A stretch of DNA of 64,000 bases, taken from assembly GCF_029637605.1 (NCBI RefSeq), contig NZ_CP121261.1, positions 6,200,001-6,264,000 of the forward strand, given 5' to 3'. This stretch comes from Achromobacter spanius. GTDB taxonomy: Bacteria > Pseudomonadota > Gammaproteobacteria > Burkholderiales > Burkholderiaceae_B. The notes under the pieces are model-generated. The model was not told the origin of the DNA. It did not search any database and worked only from the letters and a program-made list of their open reading frames with translations. This document shows, piece by piece, positions 47,872-56,235 of this stretch. Both the position numbers and the translations under genes were made by a program. How positions within the stretch are numbered: position 1 is the first letter of the stretch; each line of letters begins with the position of its first letter.

Positions 47872-48075
47872 TCATTGGCCGGTGCCAGGCCTTTTTCTCG
47901 TCGATGGGAGGGGATGGCGGGAACGTTGAGCGCCCTGTTCGCAGGGCCGTGCGACAATTCTTCCCCGCTGCGCGCGGCATGTTTTTTGCCGCTTCTGGCC
48001 GCTCCTGATCACACCGTGTGCCCTCATGCCTTGTCCCCTACCCAAATCTTTTCCCGTCCTGACGGGGCTGGTGCA

Positions 48076-49389
48076 ATGACCGCCCCGACGCCACGCGACG
48101 CTCCGTGCGTTGCCGTCATCGGCGGTGGCCCGGCCGGCCTGATGGCGGCGGAACGATTGGCCGCTGAAGGCTTGCAGGTTGACGTGTTCGACGCCATGCC
48201 CTCGGTTGGGCGCAAATTCCTGATGGCGGGCCGGGGAGGGCTGAACCTGACACATAGCGAAGCCGCGGCGCCGTTCCTGGCGCGCTACGGCGAGCGGGCC
48301 GCGCAGCTTGCCCCTTGGCTGCAAGCGATGGACGCGACTGCGCTGCGAGATTGGGCGCACCAGTTGGGCATCGACACGTTCGTCGGGTCTTCGGGGCGCG
48401 TCTTTCCCCAGGAAATGAAGGCCGCGCCCTTGTTGCGTGCGTGGCTGGCAAGATTGCGCGCCAGCGGTGTCCGGTTTCACATGCGGCACCGTTGGCTGGG
48501 TTGGCCGCAAGATGTCTCGGTTGACACGGGGGTGCTGCGCTTCGATACGCCGGAAGGTGTGCATACGAAGGCGGCGGATGCCGTCGTGCTGGCCTTGGGC
48601 GGTGGAAGCTGGGCCAAGCTGGGGTCGGACGGGGCGTGGGTGGCCGGGTTGCAGGCGCACGATATCGAGGTAGCACCGCTACGGCCCGCCAATTGCGGAT
48701 TCGATGTCGCGTGGTCGTCGCATTTTTCCGAGCGTTATGCGGGGCTGCCAGTCAAGTCCGTAGCCATGGCCTGTGCCAGCGAAACCGGTGGCGCGCGGCT
48801 TGGCGGCGCGCGGCTCAGTGGCGCGCCGTATCGCCAAGGCGAATTCGTTGTGTCCGAAACGGGCATTGAAGGCAGTCTGGTGTATGCCTTGTCCGCATCG
48901 TTGCGCGACCGGATTGAGGCGGAAGGCAGCGCGGTTGCCCTGTTGGACCTGGCGCCAGACTGGACTCAGGACAAGGTTATAGCGGCCGTCACGCATCCCC
49001 GTGGCGCGCGCTCCATGTCCAGCCATTTGCAAAGCCGAATGGGGCTGACGGGGGTCAAGGCGGGCTTGCTGCGCGAATGCGCGTCCGCGGAAGATTTCAA
49101 GGATCCGGCGCGCTTGGCCTTGCGAATCAAGGCCTTGCCCGTGACGCTGCTGCGTGCGCGTCCGATGGACGAAGCCATCAGCACGGCGGGCGGCGTGTCG
49201 TTCAAGGCAGTGACCGACAGGCTGATGCTGCAATCTGCTCCCGGCGTGTTCTGCGCCGGCGAGATGCTGGATTGGGAAGCCCCAACGGGCGGCTATCTGT
49301 TGACGGCCTGCATGGCCAGCGGCGTGGTGGCGGCAAGCGGCGTACTGGACTATTTGGCTGGCCAGCATGAAGGCTGGCCGCGGCCGTGA
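48076..49389 (+). CDS. HI0933-family NAD(P)/FAD-dependent oxidoreductase (TIGR03862 type)
   Basis: A 437-residue flavoprotein of the HI0933/BaiN-like family. The N-terminal dinucleotide site is VAVIGGGPAGLMAAERLAAEG, here cited by its GGGPAG core near residue 16; GRKFLMAGRGGLNLTHSE is the family hallmark near residue 45. ALGGGSWAKLGSDG lies in the middle, and the C-terminal APTGGYLLTACMASG closes the FAD site. The reaction is unknown; relatives reduce lipid or bile-acid double bonds. The ATG at 48076 fits the family; the in-frame upstream part does not. Confidence 0.88.
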   Translation: MTAPTPRDAPCVAVIGGGPAGLMAAERLAAEGLQVDVFDAMPSVGRKFLMAGRGGLNLTHSEAAAPFLARYGERAAQLAPWLQAMDATALRDWAHQLGIDTFVGSSGRVFPQEMKAAPLLRAWLARLRASGVRFHMRHRWLGWPQDVSVDTGVLRFDTPEGVHTKAADAVVLALGGGSWAKLGSDGAWVAGLQAHDIEVAPLRPANCGFDVAWSSHFSERYAGLPVKSVAMACASETGGARLGGARLSGAPYRQGEFVVSETGIEGSLVYALSASLRDRIEAEGSAVALLDLAPDWTQDKVIAAVTHPRGARSMSSHLQSRMGLTGVKAGLLRECASAEDFKDPARLALRIKALPVTLLRARPMDEAISTAGGVSFKAVTDRLMLQSAPGVFCAGEMLDWEAPTGGYLLTACMASGVVAASGVLDYLAGQHEGWPRP

Positions 49390-49392
49390 CGG

Positions 49393-49800
49393 TCAGGACC
49401 CGGACGGGTAGGGCGCCATGCCCAGCGGCGGGCGCGGCGCAAGGTCGCCGACCACATGGCCCACCACGGGGGCGGCGCCATCTTCGGGCTGGGTGAGGAT
49501 GCCGATCACACGAGTGATGGCGCTGGCGGGAATGCCCGTGCCGTTGGCGGGATCTTGTACCAGTTGCCAAATAACGGCGTCAGCCGGGCCGGCGTCCGTC
49601 TGGGTAGTGGAAGAAGAATCCAGGCAACTGCGGGCAAAGAAAGACCAATCCGAAGCGCTGCAAGGCAAGCCGTGTGCCGTGGCCAAGCGAGCCAGGGCCA
49701 GAGGTGCATCCGCCTGGCCCGCGGCATGCTGGGCGGCTGCGCCCAGCGATACATCCAGGGACAGCAAGCGGAGAAACTCTACGACGTTGTCTGATTTCAT
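49393..49800 (-). CDS. Hypothetical protein with possible Nif11-like N-terminus
   Basis: A 135-residue protein. The first 60 residues (VVEFLRLLSLDVSLGAAA, then LARLATAHGLPCSASDW) follow the pattern of Nif11 leaders, two helices ending in a Gly-rich turn, with Cys at about 48 and 58. The rest is low-complexity, Ala/Pro/Asp-rich (DAGPADAVIWQLVQDP, PLGMAPYPSG) with no Cys. It is one of two small minus-strand genes between 49393 and 50222. No radical SAM, lanthipeptide or transporter gene is adjacent. The Nif11 resemblance is by eye only. Confidence 0.5.
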   Translation of the reverse strand: MKSDNVVEFLRLLSLDVSLGAAAQHAAGQADAPLALARLATAHGLPCSASDWSFFARSCLDSSSTTQTDAGPADAVIWQLVQDPANGTGIPASAITRVIGILTQPEDGAAPVVGHVVGDLAPRPPLGMAPYPSGS

Positions 49801-49862
49801 TGCGGGTCTCCTAAGAGCTGGTCTGGATCTCGATCGGCCTTCAATCGCGTGACAAAAGCGGG

Positions 49863-50222
49863 TCAGCCGGGGCTTTGGCCCAGCATCGACACAAGCGATT
49901 GCTTGAGGCGGGCAGAAAAGATGGGCACCGTATGGGAAACCCCATTGCGGTCTACGCCTTCTTTCAGTTCAACCGTCTGGCCCAAAAAAATCTCGGGCGC
50001 GGCGTTGATCTCGTTATAGCGGGCAAGCAACTCGTCCACCTGTTCCTGGGCGTCAACCAGCGTGCTGCTGTCTGCAAGCCTGCCGGCGGCATGGGCTTGC
50101 AGAATTCGGTGCAGATCGTCGATAAACAGCGCCAACGCCGCTTGGCCGCGGCACTGTGGCTGTTCCCAGCCCCAGCCTTCAACGGCGGCGCCAGCGTTCT
50201 GTGATACGGGTTTTCTGTTCAT
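49863..50222 (-). CDS. Hypothetical protein
   Basis: A 119-residue soluble protein, mainly helical (ALALFIDDLHRILQAHAAG, then VDAQEQVDELLARYNEINA). I recognise no family. It sits 62 bp upstream of the Nif11-like ORF on the same strand and may be co-transcribed with it. Confidence 0.55.
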   Translation of the reverse strand: MNRKPVSQNAGAAVEGWGWEQPQCRGQAALALFIDDLHRILQAHAAGRLADSSTLVDAQEQVDELLARYNEINAAPEIFLGQTVELKEGVDRNGVSHTVPIFSARLKQSLVSMLGQSPG

Positions 50223-50386
50223 TTTCGAATCCTAATCCATTGGCGGCAAATACGCGACAGCCCAGGCGTGCCGGGGATGTCACGGCCGCGTAAGGGCGGT
50301 TACGGGGTTTGTGATTCCAGTGATGCGCAATCGGGATCCTTTGCGGTATGCTGGCTTCGGTTTCCACGCCCAGACAGGAGATGTTT

Positions 50387-50515
50387 ATGAAAAACAAGGT
50401 TGTTTTCGTCATGCTGCTTTCGATCGCCGCACTTTCGGCGGGCTGCAATACTGTTGCGGGCGCCGGCAAGGATATCCAGCGAGGCGGTGAGAAGATCGAA
50501 GGCGCTGCGAAGTAG
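50387..50515 (+). CDS. Entericidin A/B-family small lipoprotein
   Basis: A 42-residue lipoprotein too short for usual gene calls. It has a hydrophobic signal (VVFVMLLSIAALSAGC) with lipobox SAGC and the entericidin-type mature part NTVAGAGKDIQRGGEKIE. A CAGGAG site lies 6 bases before ATG 50387. Entericidins are outer-membrane lipoproteins, EcnA antidote and EcnB bacteriolytic in E. coli; a lone copy is common in beta-proteobacteria. A strong terminator follows. Confidence 0.9.
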   Translation: MKNKVVFVMLLSIAALSAGCNTVAGAGKDIQRGGEKIEGAAK

Positions 50516-50547
50516 GGCGGCGCGCCCTGACGCTGTTCAGGCCGCTC

Positions 50548-50592
50548 AAGGCCACGCGGGAAATGCCCTGGCATTTCCCGCGTGGCCTTTTT
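50548..50592 (+). terminator. Long-stem terminator after entericidin gene
   Basis: About 19-bp near-perfect stem (AAGGCCACGCGGGAAATGCC with its complement from 50570), 2-base loop region, then five T. Confidence 0.88.
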
Positions 50593-50642
50593 GCAGCCGC
50601 TGGCATAATCGCAGAAGTCCGAATTTCAATGCGGGAAGAATC

Positions 50643-51074
50643 ATGCGCAAGTCAGTATGGGTGGGTGTAACGCTGGCCGTGTCTTTGGCCGGCTGCGCAA
50701 GCACCGGGGTTTACGAATCCGAGGCCGTGCAGAAAGAGACCTTCAGCGTCGACACCAACTATCAAGCCGCCTTCCGCCGTGGCGGTGAATATGTGCGCAC
50801 CTGCCACATGAACGTGAAGCATCCCTATGGCGTTGCTTACGCATGGCGCCACATCTTGGGCGAGAAGGGCGCGCCCGACGAAATCCAGGTCTACAAGGTA
50901 GGCGAGCCCGCCACGGTGCTTGAATTGATTTCCGCCGAGGCCGACGGCCCGGCCAAGTCCAAGGTGACGGTGACGGTACTGGGCGAAGGGCGCTGGGACA
51001 AGGCCGAGATCGCCGCCGTGCGTACCTCGATCCAGACCGCGACGCCGGCGTGTCGCGCCGCCAGCGGCAGCTGA
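50643..51074 (+). CDS. Putative lipoprotein
   Basis: A 143-residue protein with a lipoprotein signal ending in lipobox LAGC (Cys at about 18). The mature part (TFSVDTNYQAAFRRGGEYVR, KVTVTVLGEGRWDKAE) has the look of a small periplasmic beta-rich domain with two further Cys (RTCHMNV and ATPACRA). I cannot name a family. The membrane-protein gene follows after 3 bp and is likely co-transcribed. Confidence 0.7.
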   Translation: MRKSVWVGVTLAVSLAGCASTGVYESEAVQKETFSVDTNYQAAFRRGGEYVRTCHMNVKHPYGVAYAWRHILGEKGAPDEIQVYKVGEPATVLELISAEADGPAKSKVTVTVLGEGRWDKAEIAAVRTSIQTATPACRAASGS

Positions 51075-51077
51075 TAC

Positions 51078-51485
51078 ATGGATTCCCGCAGCCAGATTCG
51101 TTCGTCCGGAACGTCTTTTTCGTTGCTGACGGGCGGATTCCGGGTTCTTGTCTGGCTGAACGGCGCCGCCGCATTGGCCTTGGTGGCCTTTTCGCTGGGC
51201 ATCGTGGGCGGGGACATCGCGGCACCCGACCTCCAATTGCCGCTGGCACTATTCCTGGCTGGATTGTTATCGTCGTGCCTGGGCTTGTTGTTTGCCTATC
51301 TGGCCCAGGTCAGCCTGTTGCGGCAAGGCTACACGGGCCATCTGACGCGCGGCCACTGGCCCGGCCAATTGCTGGCCATGGCCTGCTTTCTGCTTGGTGC
51401 CCTGGCGTTTTGCGCCGCGTGTTGGTTTTCCTTGGATCAGTCTGTGCCCGACGCTCAGCAGGCGACCTCCTACGCAAGCCGATAG
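51078..51485 (+). CDS. Small integral membrane protein
   Basis: A 135-residue protein with three hydrophobic helices (about 24-44, 53-75, 98-117) separated by a short basic loop RQGYTGHLTRGHW. No recognised family. Starts 3 bp after the lipoprotein stop. Confidence 0.6.
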   Translation: MDSRSQIRSSGTSFSLLTGGFRVLVWLNGAAALALVAFSLGIVGGDIAAPDLQLPLALFLAGLLSSCLGLLFAYLAQVSLLRQGYTGHLTRGHWPGQLLAMACFLLGALAFCAACWFSLDQSVPDAQQATSYASR

Positions 51486-51593
51486 TGCGTAAGTTGCGGG
51501 TAAACCCGTGTACGCAAAATCAGTGGACTTGCAATTGCGTTGGGAATAATATGCGCGCTGCGTATATAAATCCTCTTGCCTTGAGGCCCTGCC

Positions 51594-52886
51594 ATGACCA
51601 TTTCCCAGCAAGCTTTCCTGCGCGACGCCATGCGCCGCCTGAACCTGACGCGCGACGTGTTCGCTACCCGGATCGGTGTGAAACGTAGAGCGTTGGACAC
51701 CTGGTTGTTGCCCGAAGGCTCGCAGGAGTTCCGTGCCATGCCGGAAGTCGTGCAGCGCTTCGTCAGCGAAATCGTGCAGAACGGCGTGCTGCTGGAAAAA
51801 TATACGCAAAGCGTACAAGACGGCCCCTTGCGCGATCGCATCGCCGTCGAAGGCAAAAATCAACTGCTGTCAGTGGATCAGTTCACCCGCGAATCGGTCG
51901 AAGACCTGTTCCGTGTCGCCGACATGATGCAACCCATTGCGCGCCGCCAGAAGGTGTCGCGTGTGCTGGAAGGCGCCGTGTTGGGCAACCTGTTCTTTGA
52001 AGCCAGCACTCGCACCCGGGTCAGCTTCGGTTCGGCGTTCTGCCGCCTGGGCGGTTCGGTGTGCGACACCACGGGCTTCACGTTTTCTTCGATGGCCAAG
52101 GGCGAATCCATCTACGACACCAGCCGCGTCATGAGCGGCTACGTGGATGCCATGGTGATCCGCCATCCCGAGCAAGGCTCGGTGGCGGAATTTGCGCGCG
52201 CCACCAATATTCCGGTGGTCAACGGCGGTGACGGCCCTGGCGAGCACCCGAGCCAGGCCTTGCTGGACCTGTACACGATCCTGACCGAGTTCTCGCGCCT
52301 GGGTAAGTTGCTGGACGGCGCGCACATCGCCATGGTCGGCGACCTGAAATACGGCCGTACCGTGCACTCGCTGATCAAGCTGATGGCGCTCTACAAGAAC
52401 GTGAAGTTCTCGCTTGTCTCGCCTCAGGGCCTGGAAATGCCCAGCTACATCATTGAACAGGCAAGCCGCAACGGCAACATCATCGAACAAAAGACCTCGC
52501 TGGCGGAAGGCCTGGCGGGCGCGGATGTGATCTACGCGACCCGCGTGCAGAAAGAGCGCTTCGCCAACGAAGAGAACGAGGGCTACACGCCGGACTTCCA
52601 GATCAACCGCGCCATCATTGATGCGTACTGCAGCCCCGAAACCATCGTGATGCACCCGCTGCCGCGCGATAGCCGCCCGGGCGCCAACGACCTGAGCGTG
52701 GACCTGAACCACGATCCGCGCCTAGCCATCTTCCGCCAGACCGACAACGGCATTCCCATTCGCATGGCGATCTTCGCGGTACTGCTGGGTGTTGAAGGTC
52801 TGGTGCAGCATTCGCTGCGCGATGTGACCTGGCAACATCCGTCGCACGTCGGGCCCGACGATTCCGTCTTCCACGGCTTGGAATAA
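51594..52886 (+). CDS. pyrB: Aspartate carbamoyltransferase with N-terminal extension
   Basis: A 430-residue aspartate transcarbamylase, the committed step of pyrimidine synthesis. Carbamoyl-phosphate residues STRTR lie at 138-142, with Lys169 in MAKGE, EHPSQALLDL, DLKYGRTVHSL and the late MHPLPR. The catalytic chain of E. coli is 311 residues; this one has about 85 extra at the N-terminus, including FLRDAMRRLNLTRDVFATRIGV that looks like a helix-turn-helix, and about 20 at the C-terminus. No regulatory pyrI gene is adjacent. A terminator follows at 52908. Confidence 0.92.
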   Translation: MTISQQAFLRDAMRRLNLTRDVFATRIGVKRRALDTWLLPEGSQEFRAMPEVVQRFVSEIVQNGVLLEKYTQSVQDGPLRDRIAVEGKNQLLSVDQFTRESVEDLFRVADMMQPIARRQKVSRVLEGAVLGNLFFEASTRTRVSFGSAFCRLGGSVCDTTGFTFSSMAKGESIYDTSRVMSGYVDAMVIRHPEQGSVAEFARATNIPVVNGGDGPGEHPSQALLDLYTILTEFSRLGKLLDGAHIAMVGDLKYGRTVHSLIKLMALYKNVKFSLVSPQGLEMPSYIIEQASRNGNIIEQKTSLAEGLAGADVIYATRVQKERFANEENEGYTPDFQINRAIIDAYCSPETIVMHPLPRDSRPGANDLSVDLNHDPRLAIFRQTDNGIPIRMAIFAVLLGVEGLVQHSLRDVTWQHPSHVGPDDSVFHGLE

Positions 52887-52907
52887 GCGGCACTTGCCCC
52901 ATGCGCG

Positions 52908-52936
52908 TGGGCCCCGGCAGGGGCCCATTTTCTTTT
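52908..52936 (+). terminator. Terminator after pyrB
   Basis: 8-bp stem TGGGCCCC/GGGGCCCA with GGCA loop, then TTTTCTTTT. Confidence 0.88.
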
Positions 52937-53012
52937 AGCGCATAATCCGCGCTGGTTTTTCCGTGGCGTGTCGTTCCGAGACACGCGCGGCGTCTTTGGG
53001 GCGGATGATCTT

Positions 53013-54434
53013 ATGTCTTCAAGCAAGAGCGCATTGCCGGCGTGGGCAAGCGGCGCCGACCATGCGTGCTACCTGAGCGCGTCTAACGCGCAAGCCTGGG
53101 AAGCGGTCTATCAATCAGTGGACGCCTATACACGCGGCCAGGTGGCCGCCGTGGTGGGCGACAGTGCAAAGGAACTGGTGGATGCCTTCTATTCCACCTT
53201 GCTGGCGGACGCCGAAGCCGGGCCGCGCCTGTCGCATGAAATCGTGTCGACGCGGCTGCACAAGGGCATGAAGCACTGGCTGCTTGGTTTGCTTTGTGTG
53301 CGCGACCAGGGCGACATCGTGGCGCTAATGGCCACGCAGAAAAAGGTGGGCGAGGTGCATGCCCGCGTCCATATCCCGATTCATCTGGTGATGGCGGGCG
53401 CGCGCGTGCTGAAGAATGAAATTGCCGAACGTCTGCGCGCAAGCGACCTGGACGGCACGGCAGCGTCCATCGCCACGCAGTACGTCTGTAATCTCTTTGA
53501 CCTGGCCATTGAGCAAATGAGCCGCGCCTTCATGCGCGACATCAATCGCGGGGCGCGCAACGATGAGGCTTACCGCCTGTTCGCGCTGGGGCAGAACATT
53601 TCGACCGAACGGGAACGCCAACGCGCGGCGCTGCTGGAATGGAGCCAGGCGGTGTTGATCGGGCTGCATTACCGAGCGCCCGAGCAGGCCTTGCCCAGGC
53701 TGGCGGCATCGGAGTTCGGTTTGTGGCTGCAGCACAAGGGCGGCGTGCTGTTCGAAAGCGCGCCCGCCTTGGGCCAGATTACCGAGGCCGTCATGCGCTT
53801 GGACGATGTGGTGCTGCCGAGCCTGATGATGGACGACCGCGAGCGTCAGCTTTCCTTGCCCGACCAGGTGCGCGAACTGCAGGAATTGGTGGCGCGCATC
53901 AAGCATCTGCTCAATGGCTTGTTCGACATGGTGGCCGAGATTGAAAGCGGCAGCGACCCGCTGACCAATGTGCTGAACCGGCGTTTTCTGCCGTCAGTGA
54001 TTGGGCGCGAGATTTCCATATCGAGCCGGCAGGGCAGCCGGTTTTCAGTGCTGTTGCTGGATATCGACCATTTCAAGGCCATCAACGATGCGCATGGGCA
54101 CTCCGGTGGCGACCACGTGTTGCGACAGTTTGCCGAGGTGGTGCACCAATCGTGCCGGTCCAGCGACTTCGTATTCCGCTATGGCGGCGAAGAGTTCCTG
54201 GTGGTGTTGGTGGATACGGGCGAGGACGCCGCGCTGGCCGCCGCCCAGAAGTTGGGCGCCGAGATCCGCCGCCACGATTTCACGATTCCGGAGGTCGGCG
54301 CCCTGCGCATCACGGCCAGCATCGGGGTGGCTACTTTCGACGGTCATCCCGACTACGCCTACCTGATCGACCGCGCCGACAAGGCCCTGTACCAAGCCAA
54401 ACTAGCCGGCCGCGACCGCAGCGTGGCCGCCTGA
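53013..54434 (+). CDS. Globin-coupled sensor diguanylate cyclase
   Basis: A 473-residue haem-sensor diguanylate cyclase, nearly the length of Bordetella BpeGReg. The globin domain (about 25-170) has a likely proximal His116 in VGEVHARVH and a distal Tyr near 60. A middle helical linker follows (about 180-310). The GGDEF domain has an active-site RYGGEEF and an RxxD inhibitory site RSSD five residues before it, so product inhibition is expected. Oxygen binding would control c-di-GMP output, biofilm and motility. ATG 53013 fits the family; an in-frame Met 15 codons upstream is less likely. Confidence 0.9.
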   Translation: MSSSKSALPAWASGADHACYLSASNAQAWEAVYQSVDAYTRGQVAAVVGDSAKELVDAFYSTLLADAEAGPRLSHEIVSTRLHKGMKHWLLGLLCVRDQGDIVALMATQKKVGEVHARVHIPIHLVMAGARVLKNEIAERLRASDLDGTAASIATQYVCNLFDLAIEQMSRAFMRDINRGARNDEAYRLFALGQNISTERERQRAALLEWSQAVLIGLHYRAPEQALPRLAASEFGLWLQHKGGVLFESAPALGQITEAVMRLDDVVLPSLMMDDRERQLSLPDQVRELQELVARIKHLLNGLFDMVAEIESGSDPLTNVLNRRFLPSVIGREISISSRQGSRFSVLLLDIDHFKAINDAHGHSGGDHVLRQFAEVVHQSCRSSDFVFRYGGEEFLVVLVDTGEDAALAAAQKLGAEIRRHDFTIPEVGALRITASIGVATFDGHPDYAYLIDRADKALYQAKLAGRDRSVAA

Positions 54435-54464
54435 CCAAGCGGTACTGCACGGTGCCGCAACGAC

Positions 54465-54578
54465 GCGGCACCGATGCGGAAAACGACGCGGCACCGATGC
54501 CGAAAACGACGTGGCACCGACGGGAAAAAATGCGGCACCGATGCGCAAAAATAATGCGGCACCGATGCGGAAACGATG
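54465..54578. repeat. Short tandem repeat, about five units of 21-24 bp
   Basis: Five units begin with G(C/T)GGCACCGA at 54465, 54488, 54511, 54532 and 54556. The core is GCGGCACCGATGC with an A-rich tail. The preceding CGGTGCCGC (54450-54458) is the exact reverse complement of the first unit start and can fold with it. It fills the gap between the diguanylate cyclase and rdgC. Confidence 0.85.
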
Positions 54579-54665
54579 GCGAACGTAGGATGGGTGAAGC
54601 GCGAGAAGCCTGATGCAAGAACTCCAGCATCTCAACGCGCGCAACCCATCAATCAACCAACCCCA

Positions 54666-55565
54666 TCAAATCTTCTTCTCACCCCCCAGCGCATCCACCA
54701 ACTCAGCCATCATCTTGGCCAGCTCCCCCGTCATCAGCATCATGTCGGAATCGAACTTTTCATCGTCGTTGGTGGCTACGCCTTCGTTGCCTTCCTTCAA
54801 CACGTCCAGCGGCGATACGCGTTTGACATCCAGCCCTTCGGTCAGCACGAACGAAATGCGGTCGGCCCACGTCATGGCCAGGCGCGTGCACTGCTTGCCC
54901 GACTGGATGTGGCGGCGCACGTCGTCGGCGTCGATGGAGTGCTTGACGTAGCGGATGGCCGCGCCGCTTTCGCCCGACGAACGCAGCTCGGTGTCCTGGT
55001 CGATGCTGAAGTTCGAGGGGGCCTCGTCTTCAGCCAGCCAGCCCGTCATGGCGGAGGCGGGCGACTGCGCCACGTACAGATTTTCCAGCGGGAACGGATC
55101 CACGCACTTGGCCAGCAGGCCGATGACTTCATCCGCCTTCGCCGACGCGGCGGCGTCGATGACCAGCCAGTGATTTTGCGGGTCGATCCAGACGCGCGTG
55201 TCGCGGTAGACACTGAAGGCGCGCGGCAGCAGTTCGTCGGTGACGCGCTCCTTGATTTCCTTCATCTGCTTGCGGCCCGGCTTGTAGCCTTGCTGCTCTT
55301 CGATTTCCTGGGCGCGCGCCTTGGCGACCTGGTTCACGACAGTGCCCGGCAGCAGCTTCTTTTCCGCGCGCAGGCTAAGCAGGATCTGGCCGTTCACGAC
55401 GTGGGCAAGCCCACCGTTTTCGCGCGGCGGCACCCAGCCCAGGCTTTGCATTTCAAGGTTGTTGCCCGCTTGGTAGGCGTGGCGCGCAAGCGTTTCTTCA
55501 AGCTGATCGCCAACGAGAGTCCACGGCGAGGAAAGGCGGTAAATCTTGAGGTTTTTGAACCACAT
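54666..55565 (-). CDS. rdgC: Recombination-associated protein RdgC
   Basis: A 299-residue RdgC, a ring-shaped DNA-binding protein that restrains RecA-mediated strand exchange. The N-terminus [11 protein letters not shown] and the stretch [22 protein letters not shown], cited by its core LLPGTVVN, are family hallmarks. Length is standard. It is convergent with the diguanylate cyclase gene and divergent from the small membrane protein at 55717. Confidence 0.95.
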   Translation of the reverse strand: MWFKNLKIYRLSSPWTLVGDQLEETLARHAYQAGNNLEMQSLGWVPPRENGGLAHVVNGQILLSLRAEKKLLPGTVVNQVAKARAQEIEEQQGYKPGRKQMKEIKERVTDELLPRAFSVYRDTRVWIDPQNHWLVIDAAASAKADEVIGLLAKCVDPFPLENLYVAQSPASAMTGWLAEDEAPSNFSIDQDTELRSSGESGAAIRYVKHSIDADDVRRHIQSGKQCTRLAMTWADRISFVLTEGLDVKRVSPLDVLKEGNEGVATNDDEKFDSDMMLMTGELAKMMAELVDALGGEKKI

Positions 55566-55716
55566 GAGCGTCGGCCAAAAGGGTTGATTCTATACGACCC
55601 GGACGGTTTGCCGAAGTGGTGCAATACGCTTGCGACAGGCGACACGTTCTGTCACTGACAGGGGACGATCGATGCGTTAACTTCCGCGCACCGACATGGA
55701 ACCGGAGAGGAAAAAC

Positions 55717-55926
55717 ATGAAAATCATTGGCGCGATTCTGATCGTCCTGGGTATTGCAGCGTTGGCCTACAAGGGCTTTGACTACAAGTCCGAAGAGACC
55801 GTTTTACAGATCGGTTCGGTCAAGGCCACGGCCGAAACCGAGAAGTCGGTGCCGATCCCGATGTGGGCCGGCATTGCCGCGATCGTGGCGGGCGTGCTGA
55901 TCATCGGCGTGGGCATGCGTCGTTAA
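55717..55926 (+). CDS. Small two-helix membrane protein (DUF3185-like)
   Basis: A 69-residue protein with two hydrophobic helices (about 3-19 and 48-66) and a short polar middle (DYKSEETVLQIGSVKATAE). The pattern MKIIGAILIVLGIAALAY matches small DUF3185-type proteins, a weak assignment. A GGAGAGG site precedes ATG 55717. Function unknown. Confidence 0.65.
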   Translation: MKIIGAILIVLGIAALAYKGFDYKSEETVLQIGSVKATAETEKSVPIPMWAGIAAIVAGVLIIGVGMRR

Positions 55927-55983
55927 GCGCACAAAAAAAAGCGGCCCGGCTCAATAAAGGCCGGGCCGGTACGGGAGCACACA

Positions 55984-56128
55984 ATACCGCGTCATAAAAG
56001 GCTCGCGGGGAACGCGGTATCGGTGTCAGAACACTAGCCCTGCAATCGTCTGACAGGGGGATCAATCGTCAGTCGATCTGGCGCAAGGCCGTAATCTGAA
56101 GCGCCAGTCTAAGCGCGAGGGTCTGACA
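55984..56128. other. Intergenic region with three consecutive perfect stems (possible structured RNA)
   Basis: In the 309-bp gap 55927-56235, three perfect inverted repeats follow each other: ATACCGCG/CGCGGTAT (55984-56020), TGTCAGA/TCTGACA (56024-56055) and CTGGCGC/GCGCCAG (56078-56107). A second TCTGACA at 56122 could compete for the TGTCAGA arm. The gap also holds a GC-rich hairpin 55943-55967 just after the small gene. No ORF fits. The strand is not clear. Confidence 0.4.
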
Positions 56129-56163
56129 TCGTCCTGAAAGCGGCGCATCCATCGCAGCAGGGC

Positions 56164-56188
56164 AAAAAAAAAGCTCCATAAGGAGCTT
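56164..56188 (-). terminator. Terminator of the MFS transporter gene
   Basis: Stem AAGCTCC/GGAGCTT with ATAA loop; on the minus strand it is followed by nine T. Lies 48 bp after the transporter stop. Confidence 0.85.
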
Positions 56189-56235
56189 TCAAGGCCGGGC
56201 AGGCGCAGCAGTCCCGCCCGGCGGGGGATGGTCGT

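Noticed and set aside
54465..54578. CRISPR array
   Set aside because: Units are directly adjacent with no unique spacers, only five degenerate copies, and no cas genes.
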